NCBI GenBank assembly: GCA_964019165.1
Contig: OZ025282.1
Span: 3,360,631 to 3,424,630 of the forward strand
Reading direction: 5' to 3'
Origin: Mastigias papua
Taxonomy: Eukaryota; Cnidaria; Scyphozoa; Rhizostomeae; Mastigiidae
Length of the DNA stretch: 64,000 bases
Shown piece by piece: positions 16,740 to 28,933 of the stretch. Each line of letters opens with the position of its first letter. The stretch's first letter is position 1. The notes under the pieces are model-generated. The model was not told the origin of the DNA and searched no databases. It saw nothing but the letters and a program-made list of their open reading frames with translations. Both the position numbers and the translations under genes were made by a program.

Positions 16740-17423
16740 ATTTTGGTGGTAACTTGGTAGACCAAGATAGAGGGTAGGCCCCATATTTGGTTTGTCGTAC
16801 CTGTGCTTCGTCATTGAGGCAGTGGAGCATTTGGAAGTGGAATCGTTAGCATTTGGTGTTCCAATGGTTTGGAGGGAGCCGAATGGACAATTATTTGGAC
16901 ACATCCAAAGTGATACTTCCACCCCTTCATATTAAACTGGGTCTCATGAAGCAGTATGTGAAAGCTCTAAATAACGAAGGTGTCTGTCTTAAGTACGTTA
17001 AAGAGAAGCTCCACAAAGCGAACGCTGAGAAGGTTAATGAGGGTGCATTTATTAGACCTCAAATCAGAGAACTCGCCAATCCCTAGTTTCCTATCATGGT
17101 GGATGTTGAAAAAGTACACGAATTTCTTTATCAAAAGTGATATCAAAGTTTGTTGGCAATACTAAAGATTCCTACTATCAAAGCATTGTGGAAAACATGC
17201 TGACTTGTTTTCAAGCACTCGATTGCCACATAAGTTTGAAGGTTCATTTTTACATACACATGTAGATTGTTTTCTGGAAAGTCTTGGTGACTTAAATGAA
17301 GAAAATGGTGAACATTCTCACCAGAAAATGAAAGCTATAGAAGCACTGCATCTAGAGAGATGGGAAGTAGCCATGATGGCGGACTACTGCTGGTACCTGA
17401 GACGTAAGTTTGAAAATAGTTAG
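16740..17423 (+). pseudogene. Relict of an invertebrate 'LPPLHIKLGLMK' family gene
   Basis: Three consecutive frames together resemble one protein. The frame at 16853-17086 has ILPPLHIKLGLMKQYVKAL followed by a segment ending in RPQIREL. A frame near 17090-17170 is a weak link. The frame at 17205-17423 has FLHTHVDCFLESLGDLNEENGEH followed by a segment ending in MMADYCWYLRRK. I recognise this as a family of uncharacterised, transposon-like proteins spread through invertebrate genomes; I cannot name its enzymatic class. Frameshifts separate the pieces and the beginning is missing, so it is dead. It lies inside the intron in the same orientation as the gene. Confidence 0.55.
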
Positions 17424-17534
17424 GTTGTAAGAGAATCTGATAGAAAAAATTCATGTCACACTCATTCAAGGACAAAATAGTCGTTTGGATAAGATTCTAT
17501 TCAGCAAATGAACAAAAACGTGTGCTGATTTGGC

Positions 17535-18404
17535 TTAAGGGTCAGTTATTTATAAATCTGGGTACCAGGGCGGGTTAGAATTTACAAAATGGACAAAAGT
17601 GTTTTACCCCTTCAATTTTTGTCCAGGAAGTTTCGTACCCCATTGAGACATAAGTAATAAGTTTCACACCCAAGTTGCTATCTACCCCGCAAGGAGTTCA
17701 GGATAGATTTCTTCATTACTACTTTTAATGGAGCATTTGCAACTTTCATCTATTTGAAAAGATCATGTTCTTCAATATTCTGCATATTTACAATGTATAT
17801 TCTGCATATTTACAATGCATATTCTGCATATTTACAATGCATATTCTGCATATTTACAATGCATATTCTGCATATTTACAATGCATATTCTGCATATTTA
17901 CAATGCATATTCTGCATATTTACAATGCATAGTCTGCATATTTACATATGCATACTCTGCATATATATGGAAAATACGCTCTGCAAAATTACTTGTTGGG
18001 AAATATTAACAAAAACCTTTGTACAAAACAGTCACTGGTACAAAATATTGTAAATATTTTTCGTTGTGAGATTTCTTTGCGTAAAGCATAGACAAGCTTT
18101 CATGAAGAAGTTGATCTATGCTTGAAACCTCATTTGAACACAAGCAGCTGTGATGAATGCTAATAAGAGCACTAAGATCGCACAGTGTTGGAGAAACTCT
18201 CACTACTAGATACGTATAAATACAGTGATCAATATACTTCTACAGTCAGCTCATTTTCTTCAGATTTTGCCGTTAATGGATTTCATACCCCTCTAAACTT
18301 CTCCAGAAAGTTTCATACCCCCAAGTGTTCTTAGAAAAGTTTTAATACACTCCCCAATTCTAGCCCGCCCTGGTACCCAGAGTTACAAATGACTGACCCC
18401 TTAA
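17535..18404. mobile_element. TTAA-flanked MITE, about 860 bp
   Basis: TTAA at 17535-17538 and 18401-18404 flank inverted ends of about 47 bp. The left end starts GGGTCAGTTATTT and has CTGGGTACCAGGGCGGG further in. The right end is the complement, with one extra G at the tip. No transposase is present. TTAA target duplications are typical of piggyBac and some Kolobok elements. The interior carries the 22-bp tandem array. Confidence 0.7.
17774..17965. repeat. 22-bp tandem array inside the MITE
   Basis: About nine head-to-tail units beginning ATATTCTGCATATTTACA; the last two are degenerate. The reading frame through it (a repeated YSAYLQCIFCIFTMH-like phrase) is a by-product of the repeat and not a gene. 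Confidence 0.9.
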
Positions 18405-20016
18405 TAGATGTGTTCATGCGAAGATTTAATTTTCATTTTGCAAAAATGTGTGACGTGGTAGGTGAATTTTGACTACAGATTCGGAGTCAGCACAGTCAAA
18501 ATATGCAATATGAACATATACTGTGAAGAAAACAGAAAAAATGTTGCAAAATGTCGTCTAGTGAATTATGGGAGGCAGCGTGTATAAGGTCCAATGAAAC
18601 CCTTTCTTATTTCCGGATAAAGGACACTTTAGACCTTTAGACAAACGAGGTGATCCCTCATCCTTTATGTCTACATCCTCATGCATTTGGGAACAGGTTC
18701 GATGCGCTTTTCTTACCAAGGGCCATCAAGATGCAAGCGCGCAACTAAGAATTTTTAGGGTAGAAATCTAATTAGCAAAAAGGGCACACTAAACACTTTC
18801 TAACGAGAATGCATCTTGAAATAAAGTTTTTTTCAGATTTAAAAGCGAAAGAAGTCGTACGGGAAGTTTAGGATTTCGTTACTTTTATGTGTAACAAAGA
18901 TTTTGCGCCTTAGATGCTATCTTGCAGGAATTCACGAGGAAGCATGCAGAATTGCCTTGTACATACCTGGTTCCTGTGAGAGGGTTTGCCTTTTCTTAAC
19001 AGCTGTTTATGAACCCAATAAATATTTTGTACCATCCTGTCTCTACCTTGTATAGCAGTGGAGCCATTAATTATTAGCTAAGGTCCACGTACCATCCCCT
19101 TATCATACCATGAGATACCGTAACACCAGCACTTTATCAAATGTATACATGATTGGGGCCATCCAGTATGTAGGCGCGGAGGAAGAGGGGGCTCCTTGTA
19201 TATGAAATTCTGTGTGCAGGGGGCGGTATCGTACCACATACGTACGTAGACGTATGTATTTTCTTAAATGGTATATGCTTTCATTCATTGTTCCTTAGTT
19301 TGGGCATATTAGTAAAAAAGTGGCTAGAGATGTCTCGCAAATTTTGTTTTAGAATTAAATAATTGAATTCGAAATATAGTCAATATGTTTATGAACATAC
19401 CTAAAGAGTCTTCTTGGATTGATTTCTGGGCAAATTCAGTAAGTGGAGTTGGTTGGTAAAAACCAAGAGAGTGCGTAGTAAAAAGTACGAATGGGTCGTC
19501 ATCACCTTACTCTTGTGAACAAAAAGGAGGGAGGGGTCATATCTGGTTTAGACCTGCGTAGGTACTTAATAGATGACCACTATTGTCGGCGGAGCGACTT
19601 TTTGCTGTCATTTGATTAGTATATCAAATATTGCTCCTAGAATGTTCGACCCTGGGGCCACTTTCTAATGCCAGGTATCGAATAGGGGAAAAGATAGGAA
19701 GAGAGAGGCTTTGGTCCCCGTATTCTATGTTATTCATTGTTAGGTAATTTGAGAATAATTAAAGATGCCAGTCGTACCAATAATTGCGTTCATATAAATA
19801 TGCAATTTCTTAAAGGCAATGCATACTTTGTATTGATAAGGCTACTATGATGTACCATGAGAGCTGAAATCTGTCTGAGCTGAAGAGCTGAGCTGAAGAG
19901 CTGAAGTCGTTTTTCCGAAAATGATTCTTGAAATGGGATACTACTCACAGGCAATCAAGATTTAAGTCCTATACTTCGTTTTTGTAGCATGTTAATATGT
20001 GCAATAATTTCTAGAT

Positions 20017-20270
20017 CAGTTGCTCCCAAACTAGAATCCGCTATCCCTTGGGGACTACGAAGCGTTCCTAGGGGTTCGCGAAGGATTTCAGGGACCTTGA
20101 GAGGCTGCTTTTCTCTTGTTCGACTCATTGTTCTATTATCATAGATCACTGTCGATGTTTGTTTTCCGTGGAAGTATATCAATCATAGCATCTATTTATC
20201 CCTCCAGGGAGACCATGATTCGAAAAAGTATACAGTAGGGCACCGCCACTCAGAAGTTTGGGAACCCTTG
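20017..20270. mobile_element. hAT-like MITE, about 250 bp
   Basis: The ends are inverted: the left has GCTCCCAAACT and the right has AGTTTGGGAACCC. The outer context resembles the TCTAGA-type 8-bp target sites preferred by hAT elements (TTCTAGAT on the left, CTCTAAAG on the right, only partly matching). No coding capacity. Confidence 0.55.
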
Positions 20271-20709
20271 CTCTAAAGAGTCTATAAAAATATCTGTGGT
20301 TCACCTTTTTGTTTGGGGTCATCAAAAGTGTTGGTGCTTTATTAGTAAAGGAAAAATCTCTAAATTATAACTAACATAATATTTTCCATGAATGCAATAT
20401 ACTATTCTAATAAGAGCTAGCTTGGGGGTTATTATCATATAAATTGTCAAATTCCTCTTGGATCTGCTGTTTTTGAAAATGCTTGCCCGCTAGATTGCAG
20501 GATGGACTGTAAAAATCAGAAAACTCCTCATCTGGTATTATGGAAGATTGGATCTCAGGTAGTTTAATGCAAATGCCAGTCATACTCATATCAAAATGAG
20601 CATTGGTTTGTTGAATATGTAATGTAATGCGATTTAATGTAATTTTCCTACGGACATGTATTATCTTTGATTCACTTAATGCAATCTGCATATTGCTAAT
20701 CTTTTTCAG

Positions 20710-21143
20710 GCATAATTTTATGCAGTTGGCAAAAGTTCTTTATAAGTGTGGACTAAAAGCATTACGAGAACTCTTTCTAAGGATTCATCCATCTTGGAAC
20801 AACGATGAAGATGATATAAAAACATTTAAAAAAGGGAAATTCAAGCCTGATTGCCATGAAGTTTCAAAGTTTAATTCAGGAAACATATATGAATGGGATA
20901 TTACTTTGATTTGCAAAGTTCTACTCTACAGCGCATTGTCAATGCAAACACTGAAAAACGATGCGAGTTTTAGAGGCTATGAAGGTGCGATCATAACGAT
21001 ACGAAGCATTAAGAATAGCATGCTTTCACACAACAAAGCCAACAAAATAGCGAAACAGGAATATCAAAAATCAATCGGAGATCTTAAAAGATCACTGATA
21101 CAGATTGGCTTTGATGGTGGAATATTTGAAGAAACTCTGAAAG
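20710..21143 (+). CDS. Exon 2 of LOTUS-HEPN-STAND gene: DZIP3-like HEPN domain
   Basis: About 145 codons, residues about 324-468. The sequence matches the HEPN domain first described in DZIP3/hRUL138 proteins: VLYKCGLKALRELFLRIHP, then FKKGKFKPDCHEVSKFNSGN, YEWDITLICKVLLYS and a C-terminal helix carrying IRSIKNSMLSH. HEPN nucleases use an R-x4-6-H motif there. In this copy the usual Arg-Asn is Lys-Asn (KNSMLSH) while the His is kept, so nuclease activity is uncertain and RNA binding or dimerisation is equally possible. Acceptor CTTTTTCAG precedes 20710 and donor AAAG/GTATTT follows 21143. Both phases agree with the neighbouring exons. Confidence 0.8.
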
Positions 21144-21366
21144 GTATTTGTTCATTCTGATATATATCTCATTCTCTCTTTTTCACCTTTCGACTCAATA
21201 CTTATCGATCATAATGATAGCATCAAATGTATTTTGCTTATATATGCGAAAATTCATATCTAAATAAATATACAAATATATATGTTTAGAGGGGAGTGTT
21301 CTTACTTTTGAATGCTGAGCATGTTTCGCTTTGTTTTCACTTTGAACCCTATGTTTGTTCCCGAAG

Positions 21367-24300
21367 GTGCTGATCTTAGTAAAGACATGCTTAGCTATCA
21401 GTTGTTCCGTGAGGAGCTAGGAAGAATCCGTGAAGAGCAAAGGAAAGTGAACCAAGAAAGTCTCGGAAATCAGGAGATAATCATACAGAAAGTGGATAAG
21501 CTCGTAGAAGATGTATCCATGCATTTGTTCCATGGAATTGAACAAAAATCATTAAATCAGAGCCAGATTAAGCAAAGCTTAAAATCGCAGCCAGATTTTC
21601 ATGAGTGGCTTAAAGTAAGAAGAAAGTTAAAACATCTTGACGTTGAAAACAATCAGTACATCTTGATAGCTGACAGATTTGAGGAAATCAACTCAGAAGG
21701 GGCAAAGATCCTGGCAGATGTTCCATGGAAGCTTGTTATTGATTTAGATCCAGATTCTGACATAGATGGGTTTTTAACAAAATTCAGCCCAGGCAAAACT
21801 AGGGGAGGTGGTATTGAGACATTTACCCCAAGCAAAATCAGAGACGCCAATGTTGATAGTCAGATTAATCCTAGAAGAATGCTGTGGCTTTTTGCAAATG
21901 GTCGAAACCGTGTGCTCATACATGAAGGCGATGATCAAGAAGATAATGAAGACAGGCAGAAGAACACTATTCGTGATTGGAAAATGAACTTCAAAGGCCC
22001 TGTGCAAGAACTTATTCGCACATGTTGTCAAAAACTTGATCAAATGAAGCCAATTTTTTGCATATTTTTTGGGATAAGAAGTGGTATCAGCATCCAAATA
22101 GCTCAAGAACTTCTAGAAGAAATACACTGTAAGTTTACACTAAGAAAATTCTCAATCAGCTACCTCTCATTTTCACCTGAGCTTGACTTAAATGATGTTT
22201 CTGATGCAACATTTACAAACTTGTCCCAAAAGTTGTTTTTGGCTGGTCTTACTAGCCTTCTTGGCATTGCTGAAGAAAAGTACAAGCTACCTTCTAGTCA
22301 GAAACAGCTACCAATTAATCTCACTCAAATGCAATATAATTACTTAAGTGGATATTTGGAACTATTATATCTTGGATGTGAGGAAATTCCAGAAGAATTG
22401 GCAGATGATGAAAGGAAGGCATTCACACAGGAACATTTGAAAAAATTTTTATGTGGAAACGCAATTTCCTTCCCGAGTTTACATTATAGACATGATGCTT
22501 CAAGATGCTTAACAAAGAAAGTATGTGATAGGGCCTCGGAATTGCTTCTAAAGAGTACTAAGACACAAATAGTTCAAATCACTCATGCTCCAGGGAGTGG
22601 AGGCACAACAATTGCTAGACGAGCATTGTGGGATTTGCACGAAATGCATCCTTGCGCAATTGTAAAGCTCAAGAATACACCAGAGAATTTTGGACCGGAT
22701 TCTGAAGGTGAAAAATATTTAAGCAGTCTATGCGAGTGCATTACCTACCTCGAAGAAAATTGTGATAGACCTCCAGCGATTTTAATTGATGGCAACTCAA
22801 AGCAAGTACGCGTACTGTCAGATTGCCTTGTGCGGAAGTTGGAAGTAAGAGCCTTGGTTTTGCGGTGTGCACATTATGAGAAACAAGCTGACGGGGAAGA
22901 AGATGATATGCAATCAAGTCAAGCCGACAAAAGGATGTGGAAGAGTGTATACTTTGAAACTGAAGACGAACGTGTACCGGGCAGGCGAAATGACACTTAT
23001 TTCAAGAAAGAAGACGAATTTAGAGTGAATCCGAGACTAAAAGATGATGATAATGATTATTGTGAATTTAAAATGAAATACGATCACTATTGCTCATTAT
23101 TCCCTAGAAATGATAATGCGAGCTTATCACGCAAAAGAGAAAGAGTATTTCATTTTCCCATGATGGCGATGTTGGATGAATTTGAAAAACTTGGAGAAAT
23201 CATAACTGAATCCCTTAATATTCTTAAGAATGAAGAGCCAGTGGAATATGAGATCGCTGTTATGATTGCATTTTTGCAGCTGTACTCAAAATTTCCCACA
23301 CCAGCCAGTCTTATAAAAAAGTTCGTAAAAAGCAACAGCAAAACTTATAAAGACGTGACAAAGCACTTTTCCGAGACATTAATGAATCTGATGATCCCTG
23401 GAAAGGCCCCTTCGAAGGAGAAGTTTATTGGTGCTTCAGTGGGTGAAGATTACAGTGATGATAATGATGATGAAGGTGATGATGAGTACAACTCTGATGG
23501 AAGCTCATCATCAATGGGAGGTTCTGTTCTGCACTCATATTCCTTCCAACATCTAGAAGTTGCCAAACTAGTGCTTGACCATTCTGGAAGAAGCCTGGAT
23601 CAAATTACTCAAGAATTTATACAAAGTAAAATTCTTGAGAATTATAGGAAAGATGATGAGATCCGCCCGTTAATAGATGATATGTTTCTGTATAACAAAG
23701 AGAGTACCGGGGCACATTTTTCCAAACTTGTCATTGAATTGGCTAAAGGAGAGAGTGGTGGTCGAATTTTTGAAGATGCTGCTAAACAAACACAGGATGT
23801 GACGTTCTTTTCTCATGTAGCAAGGTTTTTTGCATACAAAGATGGTAACTTTGAGAAAGCAAGAGACCTAATAAAGGAAGGCTTTAAGACTGCAAGAAAT
23901 GTCCCAATGGAAAAGAAAAGAGGTGTCTTCAGCACTGAAGGTTATATTGTATTGATGGAGATGAAGCAATTGAACGCAGAACGTAGAGATATCGAGAGCA
24001 TTAAAAGGTTTTCAGAAGAAGCTCTTGATCTTTTTAGAAAAGCTAGAGATAATCCGCCATGGACATTTCCCAACCCATTAATAGGTGAAGTGATGGTATG
24101 GCAGTTTTGCTTTGAGTGGTTCATAGAAAGGAAAAATGGAAATGTGGAAGAAGCGATTAAATCCATCCTGAGAGATACCTTCTTTTCCTGTGCAATAAGT
24201 GAATGCATTTATTTGCTAGATGAAGTTGATCGGATAGTAGACACAGTGTTATTGAACGACCGTGATCATACGCAAGCAATTGCAAACGAAAGAAGGCGAC

Positions 24301-25262
24301 TACTTATGGAGGCAATTGGGAGAGGAAGAAGCAAGACAAAAAGAAGAGGGATGCAGGAGAGAAATGTCGATCGTTTGTGCGGAGAAATTATTTCGAAATA
24401 CAATAAGAAGGTCTCTGAGAAAGATTTAACTCGGCTTCAAGTCCTTTGGTTGCTGAGTAAAGCCAAAAAACAGATACATCGTTTGGATATTGGCGATAGA
24501 AATAATCTATTTACATGGCTTCATAAACTAGTAATTGACTTCAATATGTTCATTCATACGCGTGATTTGATGGAGTCAGCTGCAGAGCTAATAAAACCGC
24601 CTTTTAGTGTTGATGAAGCACTTAAGATTGTGGGGCATTGGCAAAATCATCTCCCAAATGATCCGTTCAGTTACTTGTTCCAAAGTATGTTCTGCTTTTT
24701 GAAAGTATGTAGAGGATCTGTATATGACTATCGCCCAACGTATGAATCAGCAATTGAGGCATGTAGACAGAAGAGCCAAGGGAACCTGCGAAAGTACGTG
24801 CAGCAATATTTTCTTGGAAAAGATGGAAATGGAGAAAGTATTCTTACTATTACCACTCGTTCAAAACTTGAGTCACGATATGGGCAGCGAGAGACAAGCG
24901 GTCATGGGCGGACTAAAGAAGATATCTTGGATCAAAATTTTTGGGACAAACATAGCAGAGATTTCCTCCTTGAATGTACTGGCCGCATTGAATGCATGCA
25001 AAGGTCCTCCAGAGGCAAGAAGATCCCATACATAATGATGGAACCAGGCAATATAAAAATAAATGTGCCAAAAAGTAAGTGTGCTATTGGCACAGCGCAC
25101 TATGACTACCAGCCTGATTCAAGAGTTAGTTTTGTAGTATGCTTCACACTGAGTGGTCCGAACGCTAGAGGAATTCGGTTCATTGATTCAATGCCAAAAG
25201 AGAGAAAGCCACAATGCAAGCTGAGTAGGCAAGGAAGCACAGTCGAGAAATCGAAAACATAG
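21367..25262 (+). CDS. Exon 3 of LOTUS-HEPN-STAND gene: SAMD9-like STAND NTPase body
   Basis: The last exon (about 1,298 codons to the TAG at 25260), entered at GTTCCCGAAG/GTGCTG, where the leftover G restores a Gly codon. The whole protein is then about 1,766 aa. A coiled-coil-like segment follows the HEPN domain. Next comes the SAMD9-family region preceding the NTPase (VPWKLVIDLDPDSDIDGF). The P-loop is HAPGSGGTT near residue 878, with Gly in place of the usual Lys, as in SAMD9 proteins. A Walker-B-like AILIDG lies about 60 residues on. The long alpha-helical rest contains an acidic loop (about 23450-23510) and TPR-like helices. It ends in an OB-like domain with LECTGRIE and VSFVVCFTLSGP. 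Human SAMD9/SAMD9L are antiviral translation inhibitors; here LOTUS and HEPN domains stand where SAM and AlbA/Schlafen-like domains normally sit. Inferred role: innate-immune RNA-linked effector. Confidence 0.8.
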
Positions 25263-26039
25263 ACACTTGCAATAGTGCCAGTTGAGGGCAATAATATACA
25301 TTTATTGTTTAATGTTTGAGATACTCCTCATATAAGGAAGCAATTTGAACACACTATGTTGGGATAGCGTATGATATTCAAAATCTGAGTCAGAACTTGA
25401 TTTTGACAGACATGCAAATAGGTTAATTATTACTTAATATCAGTTTTTACCCTCTAAGCAGTGGTATAGACTTGTCTCGTGTAGGGGGTCTCTTTGCAAA
25501 CATGCTATGCAACAATGATGGGTTATCAACTCTATTGTGACAAGCCGTTACAAGGGGGAGGTGGGGTCAGAATGACAAATTTTTCCGTTGTGTACTTTTT
25601 GAATGGCCCCTTAATGCTTATTGCCAAGACATAGTAGGCAAGTGAACCTTCACTAGTACAGTTCTTTTGTAAGGCAATTAGTAGATGAAAAGTAAGTTAG
25701 AAACAGAACATTTGTGTTGTTATATAAGCAGTTGTTTACAATTTTGTCAACACAGACAAGTGCTGGTTAGGGAGTTGAGCGGCGAACGAAAGTTGGTGAC
25801 TGGTGTTTGGCGACTTGCCTCTGAACTACTTTTTGAGATGTCCCAAGGGGCGATTCTAGCGTAGGAAATCTGGGGATATCCGAAGCAAGGGCACTGCTTG
25901 AATGGATGCATAGGCTCAGTTTGCTTGATGAAATAAAAGTTTCATTGCTGATACCATGTTTTTTAGGAGGTTAGATCATTTAGTCTAAGCTGCTATTAAA
26001 GGGTTCCTCATTCTTATGCTCTTAAAAGTGATAACAACA
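25263..26039 (+). other. 3' flank of the STAND gene, possible poly(A) signal
   Basis: No further coding. An AATAAA hexamer at 25932-25937 is the first canonical signal after the stop, giving a possible 3' UTR of about 670 bases; the evidence is only the hexamer. G-rich tracts near 25550 resemble MITE ends but lack a partner. Confidence 0.3.
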
Positions 26040-27765
26040 AAAGTGATGAAAATGACCTGTTTTTGGCCAAACGGTGAGGCTATAACCTTAGCATTTTGCC
26101 TACAACTGAACAAATTTCAAATTCATTCACTATGATTGCGAAATCAAAACAATTAAACTGAGCCATGTTTGACCAAAAAGTACGGCTACAGGCTTGTTAT
26201 GTTACCAACAAATCATCAGAATTGAACTTAACTTGTAGATTGTAGGTTGAGAATTGATGAATCCGAGACATTTTTGGCCAGAAAGTAAGGCTATAGCCTT
26301 GGTATTTTCCCAAAAATGATTATACTTAAAATTCACTCATTTTGATTCCAGCATGAAGCTAGATGAAAAAATGAGCCATTTTCGCCCAAAAGGAACCGCT
26401 GTAGCCTTTGACTTTTGCCACAACTAACCGAAATTGAAATTCATTCATTTTGATTGCAGATTGAAAAGTGATGAAAATGAGGCATTTTTGGCCAAAAGGT
26501 AAGGCTATAGCCTTGGCATTTTGCTCAACAATGACCAAATTTGAAATTGATTGATTTTGATTGCAGATTGAAGTGATGAACATGAGCCAAATTTGGCCAA
26601 AAAGTAAGGCTATAGCCTTGGCATTTTGCTCAAAAATGACCAAATTTGAAATTGATTGATTTTGTTTGCAGATTGAAAAGTGATGAAAATGAGCCATTTT
26701 TGGCCAAAAAGTAAGACTATAGCCTTGGTATGTTGGCGAAAAATGACCAAGCTTGAACTTTGTTCATTTTGATTACAGAATTAAAAGTGATGAAAATGAA
26801 CCAGTGTTGGCCAAAAAGTAAGGCTATAGCCTTGGTATTTTACGCACAAAGGACCGACATTCATATTCATTCAAGTTGATTATGGACTGAAAACAGATGG
26901 AAATTAGTAATTTTAGACAAAAAAGTACAGATATAGGCCTGGTCTTTTGCCGAAAACTGGCAAGAATGGAAACTCATTCAGATTGATTGCGAATTTAATA
27001 GTGATGAAACTCGACCTTTCTTGGCTGAAAGTAAGGCTATAGCCTTAGTATTTCCAGAAAAATGAACAGAATTGAAATTCATTCATTTTAATTGCAGATT
27101 GAAAAATGAGCCATTTTTGGCCAAACGGTAATGCTATAACCTTGGTATTTTGGCGAAGAATGACCAAGCATAATATTCAATAATTTTTATTGCCGATTGA
27201 AAAGTGATGAAACTGAGCCATATTTGGAAACAGAGTAAGGCGTTTACCTTGCTATTTTGGCAAAAAATGACAACAATTGAAAGTGACACATTTTCATTGC
27301 AGATTCAAAGATGATAAAACTGACCCATTATCGGCCAAACAGGTAAGGATATACCCTTCGTATTTTGCAGAAAAAATGACCAAAATTGAAATTCATTCAT
27401 TTTAATTGCAGATTGAATAGTGATGAAAATGAGCCATGTTTGGTCGAGAAGAAAGGCTATACCCTTGTTATTTTGCCAAAAATGACCAAAATTAAAAGTC
27501 ATTCATTGTCATTGGAGACGTAAGACAGAGGAGGATAGGCACTTTTTGGCGAAAAAAGTAACGCTATAACATTGGCATGGTGGCGACAAATGACCAAAAT
27601 TGAGATTCATTAATTTTGATTTCAGAGTGAAAAGTGATGAATATGAGCCATTTTTGGCCGAGAAGTACGGCTACAACCTTGGTATTTTAGCACAAATAGA
27701 CCAAAATTGAAATTTACAGATTGAAAAATGATGAAAATGAGCCATGTTTGGCCAAAAAGTGATCA
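26040..27765. repeat. Satellite-like tandem array, about 107-bp period
   Basis: About 17 diverged copies of one unit. The best-conserved blocks are TTTTTGGCCAAAAAGTAAGG followed by CTATAGCC, then AAAATGACCAAA, ATTCATTTTGATTGCAGATTG and AAAAGTGATGAAAATGAGCC. Copies recur at about 26170, 26270, 26380, 26486, 26592, 26700, 26808 and so on to 27745. Open frames on the minus strand through it are periodic and not genes. Confidence 0.9.
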
Positions 27766-28279
27766 GTAGACCATCGGCAAGCTGCTCAATTTTCCTCCAA
27801 TTTTACCCTAGTTATGTTGATAGCGGTTATGCTGATAAGACATTAGTGCACACGATTGTATACATTCTATTTGTACGACTTTTCAGGGTCATATACTCTT
27901 GTAACACTTCAGACCTAGGAACACATAACAGTAATTGTCGTATTACCAATGTGATTGATGAGATACCCATTCCTTAGAAGAGGCTTAGCCGTAAAATAAT
28001 CATTGTAAACTGCTCAATAGAATCGTCAGAGATCTCAGAGACTCAGTAGATTCTTTTCGATTAGATGAACCGTTGACTCCTTCAATATTATATTCGCTGT
28101 TTGGAGTGGTCACTGTGATGGTCTACTTTTTGCGTGTAGTCAATGTAATTTAGGTAGTATATATAGTGTATCTGTATTAGATGCTGGGTTGCAATGTATT
28201 TCCATGCTCTTAGAACTGCCGTCTTGTATTATATTTTCCTTAGGTAAATGATATTGCCTGAGATCGATATGAATATATA
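27766..28279. other. No recognisable gene
   Basis: Unique-looking sequence between the satellite and the hAT terminus; the ORF near 27744-27977 starts inside the satellite and has no motif. Confidence 0.4.
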
Positions 28280-28358
28280 CAGGGGCCGCGCAGTGATTTC
28301 AAAAGTGGGGGGGGGGCAAGCTTATAAATATATCTCGTAATATATTTTTGTAATTCTC

Positions 28359-28479
<121 letters not shown>

Positions 28480-28512
28480 TTATGTATGGTTATATTGCCG
28501 ATTATCATTGTG

Positions 28513-28885
28513 CTTTAGACCAGTGTTTCCCAACCATTTTTATGATACGGCACCTGTTCTACATAAAAAAATCACGCGGGATACCACCAAATAAATATGT
28601 GAAAATACACAGCTAGTGAAGTACAGCCCCTGGTTGATTCCTTATTTCCTAGTATATTTATCAATCGTTTATCACTGCCGCTGTCTCTCAAAGCATCACT
28701 GATTACCAACTAAAGCAACTGCAGCCAGTTCATTAAGACAAACATAGGACGATTCATTATCTGCGTGGAATCAGTAATGTTTGACAAATGAAGCGAGATT
28801 TGGCAGTTTTTCACAGAACACCTGATGATCTCTTACAGTACACTAGTGTGCCACGGCACAGTGGTTGGGAGACACTGCTTTAGAC
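28513..28885. mobile_element. Non-autonomous hAT MITE with exact 8-bp TSD
   Basis: The element at 28521-28877 (357 bp) starts CAGTGTTTCCCAACC and ends GGTTGGGAGACACTG. It is flanked by the identical octamer CTTTAGAC at 28513-28520 and 28878-28885. This is the textbook hAT pattern of inverted ends starting CAG with an 8-bp duplication. No coding. It sits in the 3' region of the larger hAT element. Confidence 0.85.
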
Positions 28886-28933
28886 AAAAAGTATAGAAGT
28901 CTAAATTTTAAGGTCTCTGTCCAGCTGTTGAAG

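Larger units (their letters stand above)
16570..20709 (+). other. Intron 1 of the LOTUS-HEPN-STAND gene
   Basis: Bounded by GTAAGT at 16570 and a pyrimidine-rich CTTTTTCAG at 20701-20709. It contains a relict protein-coding fragment (16740-17423), a TTAA-flanked MITE (17539-18400) and a hAT-like MITE (20017-20270). I see nothing recognisable in 18405-20016. No exon inside is needed, because the flanking phases fit (2 bases + 1 base = one Glu codon). Confidence 0.65.

Noticed and set aside
17754..18053. 22-bp repeats considered as a CRISPR-like array
   Set aside because: Units are directly head-to-tail without unique spacers, lie in a MITE, and the sequence is eukaryotic.
26359..26697. 112-codon ORF on the minus strand in the satellite
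   Set aside because: It follows the 107-bp period and has no motif.
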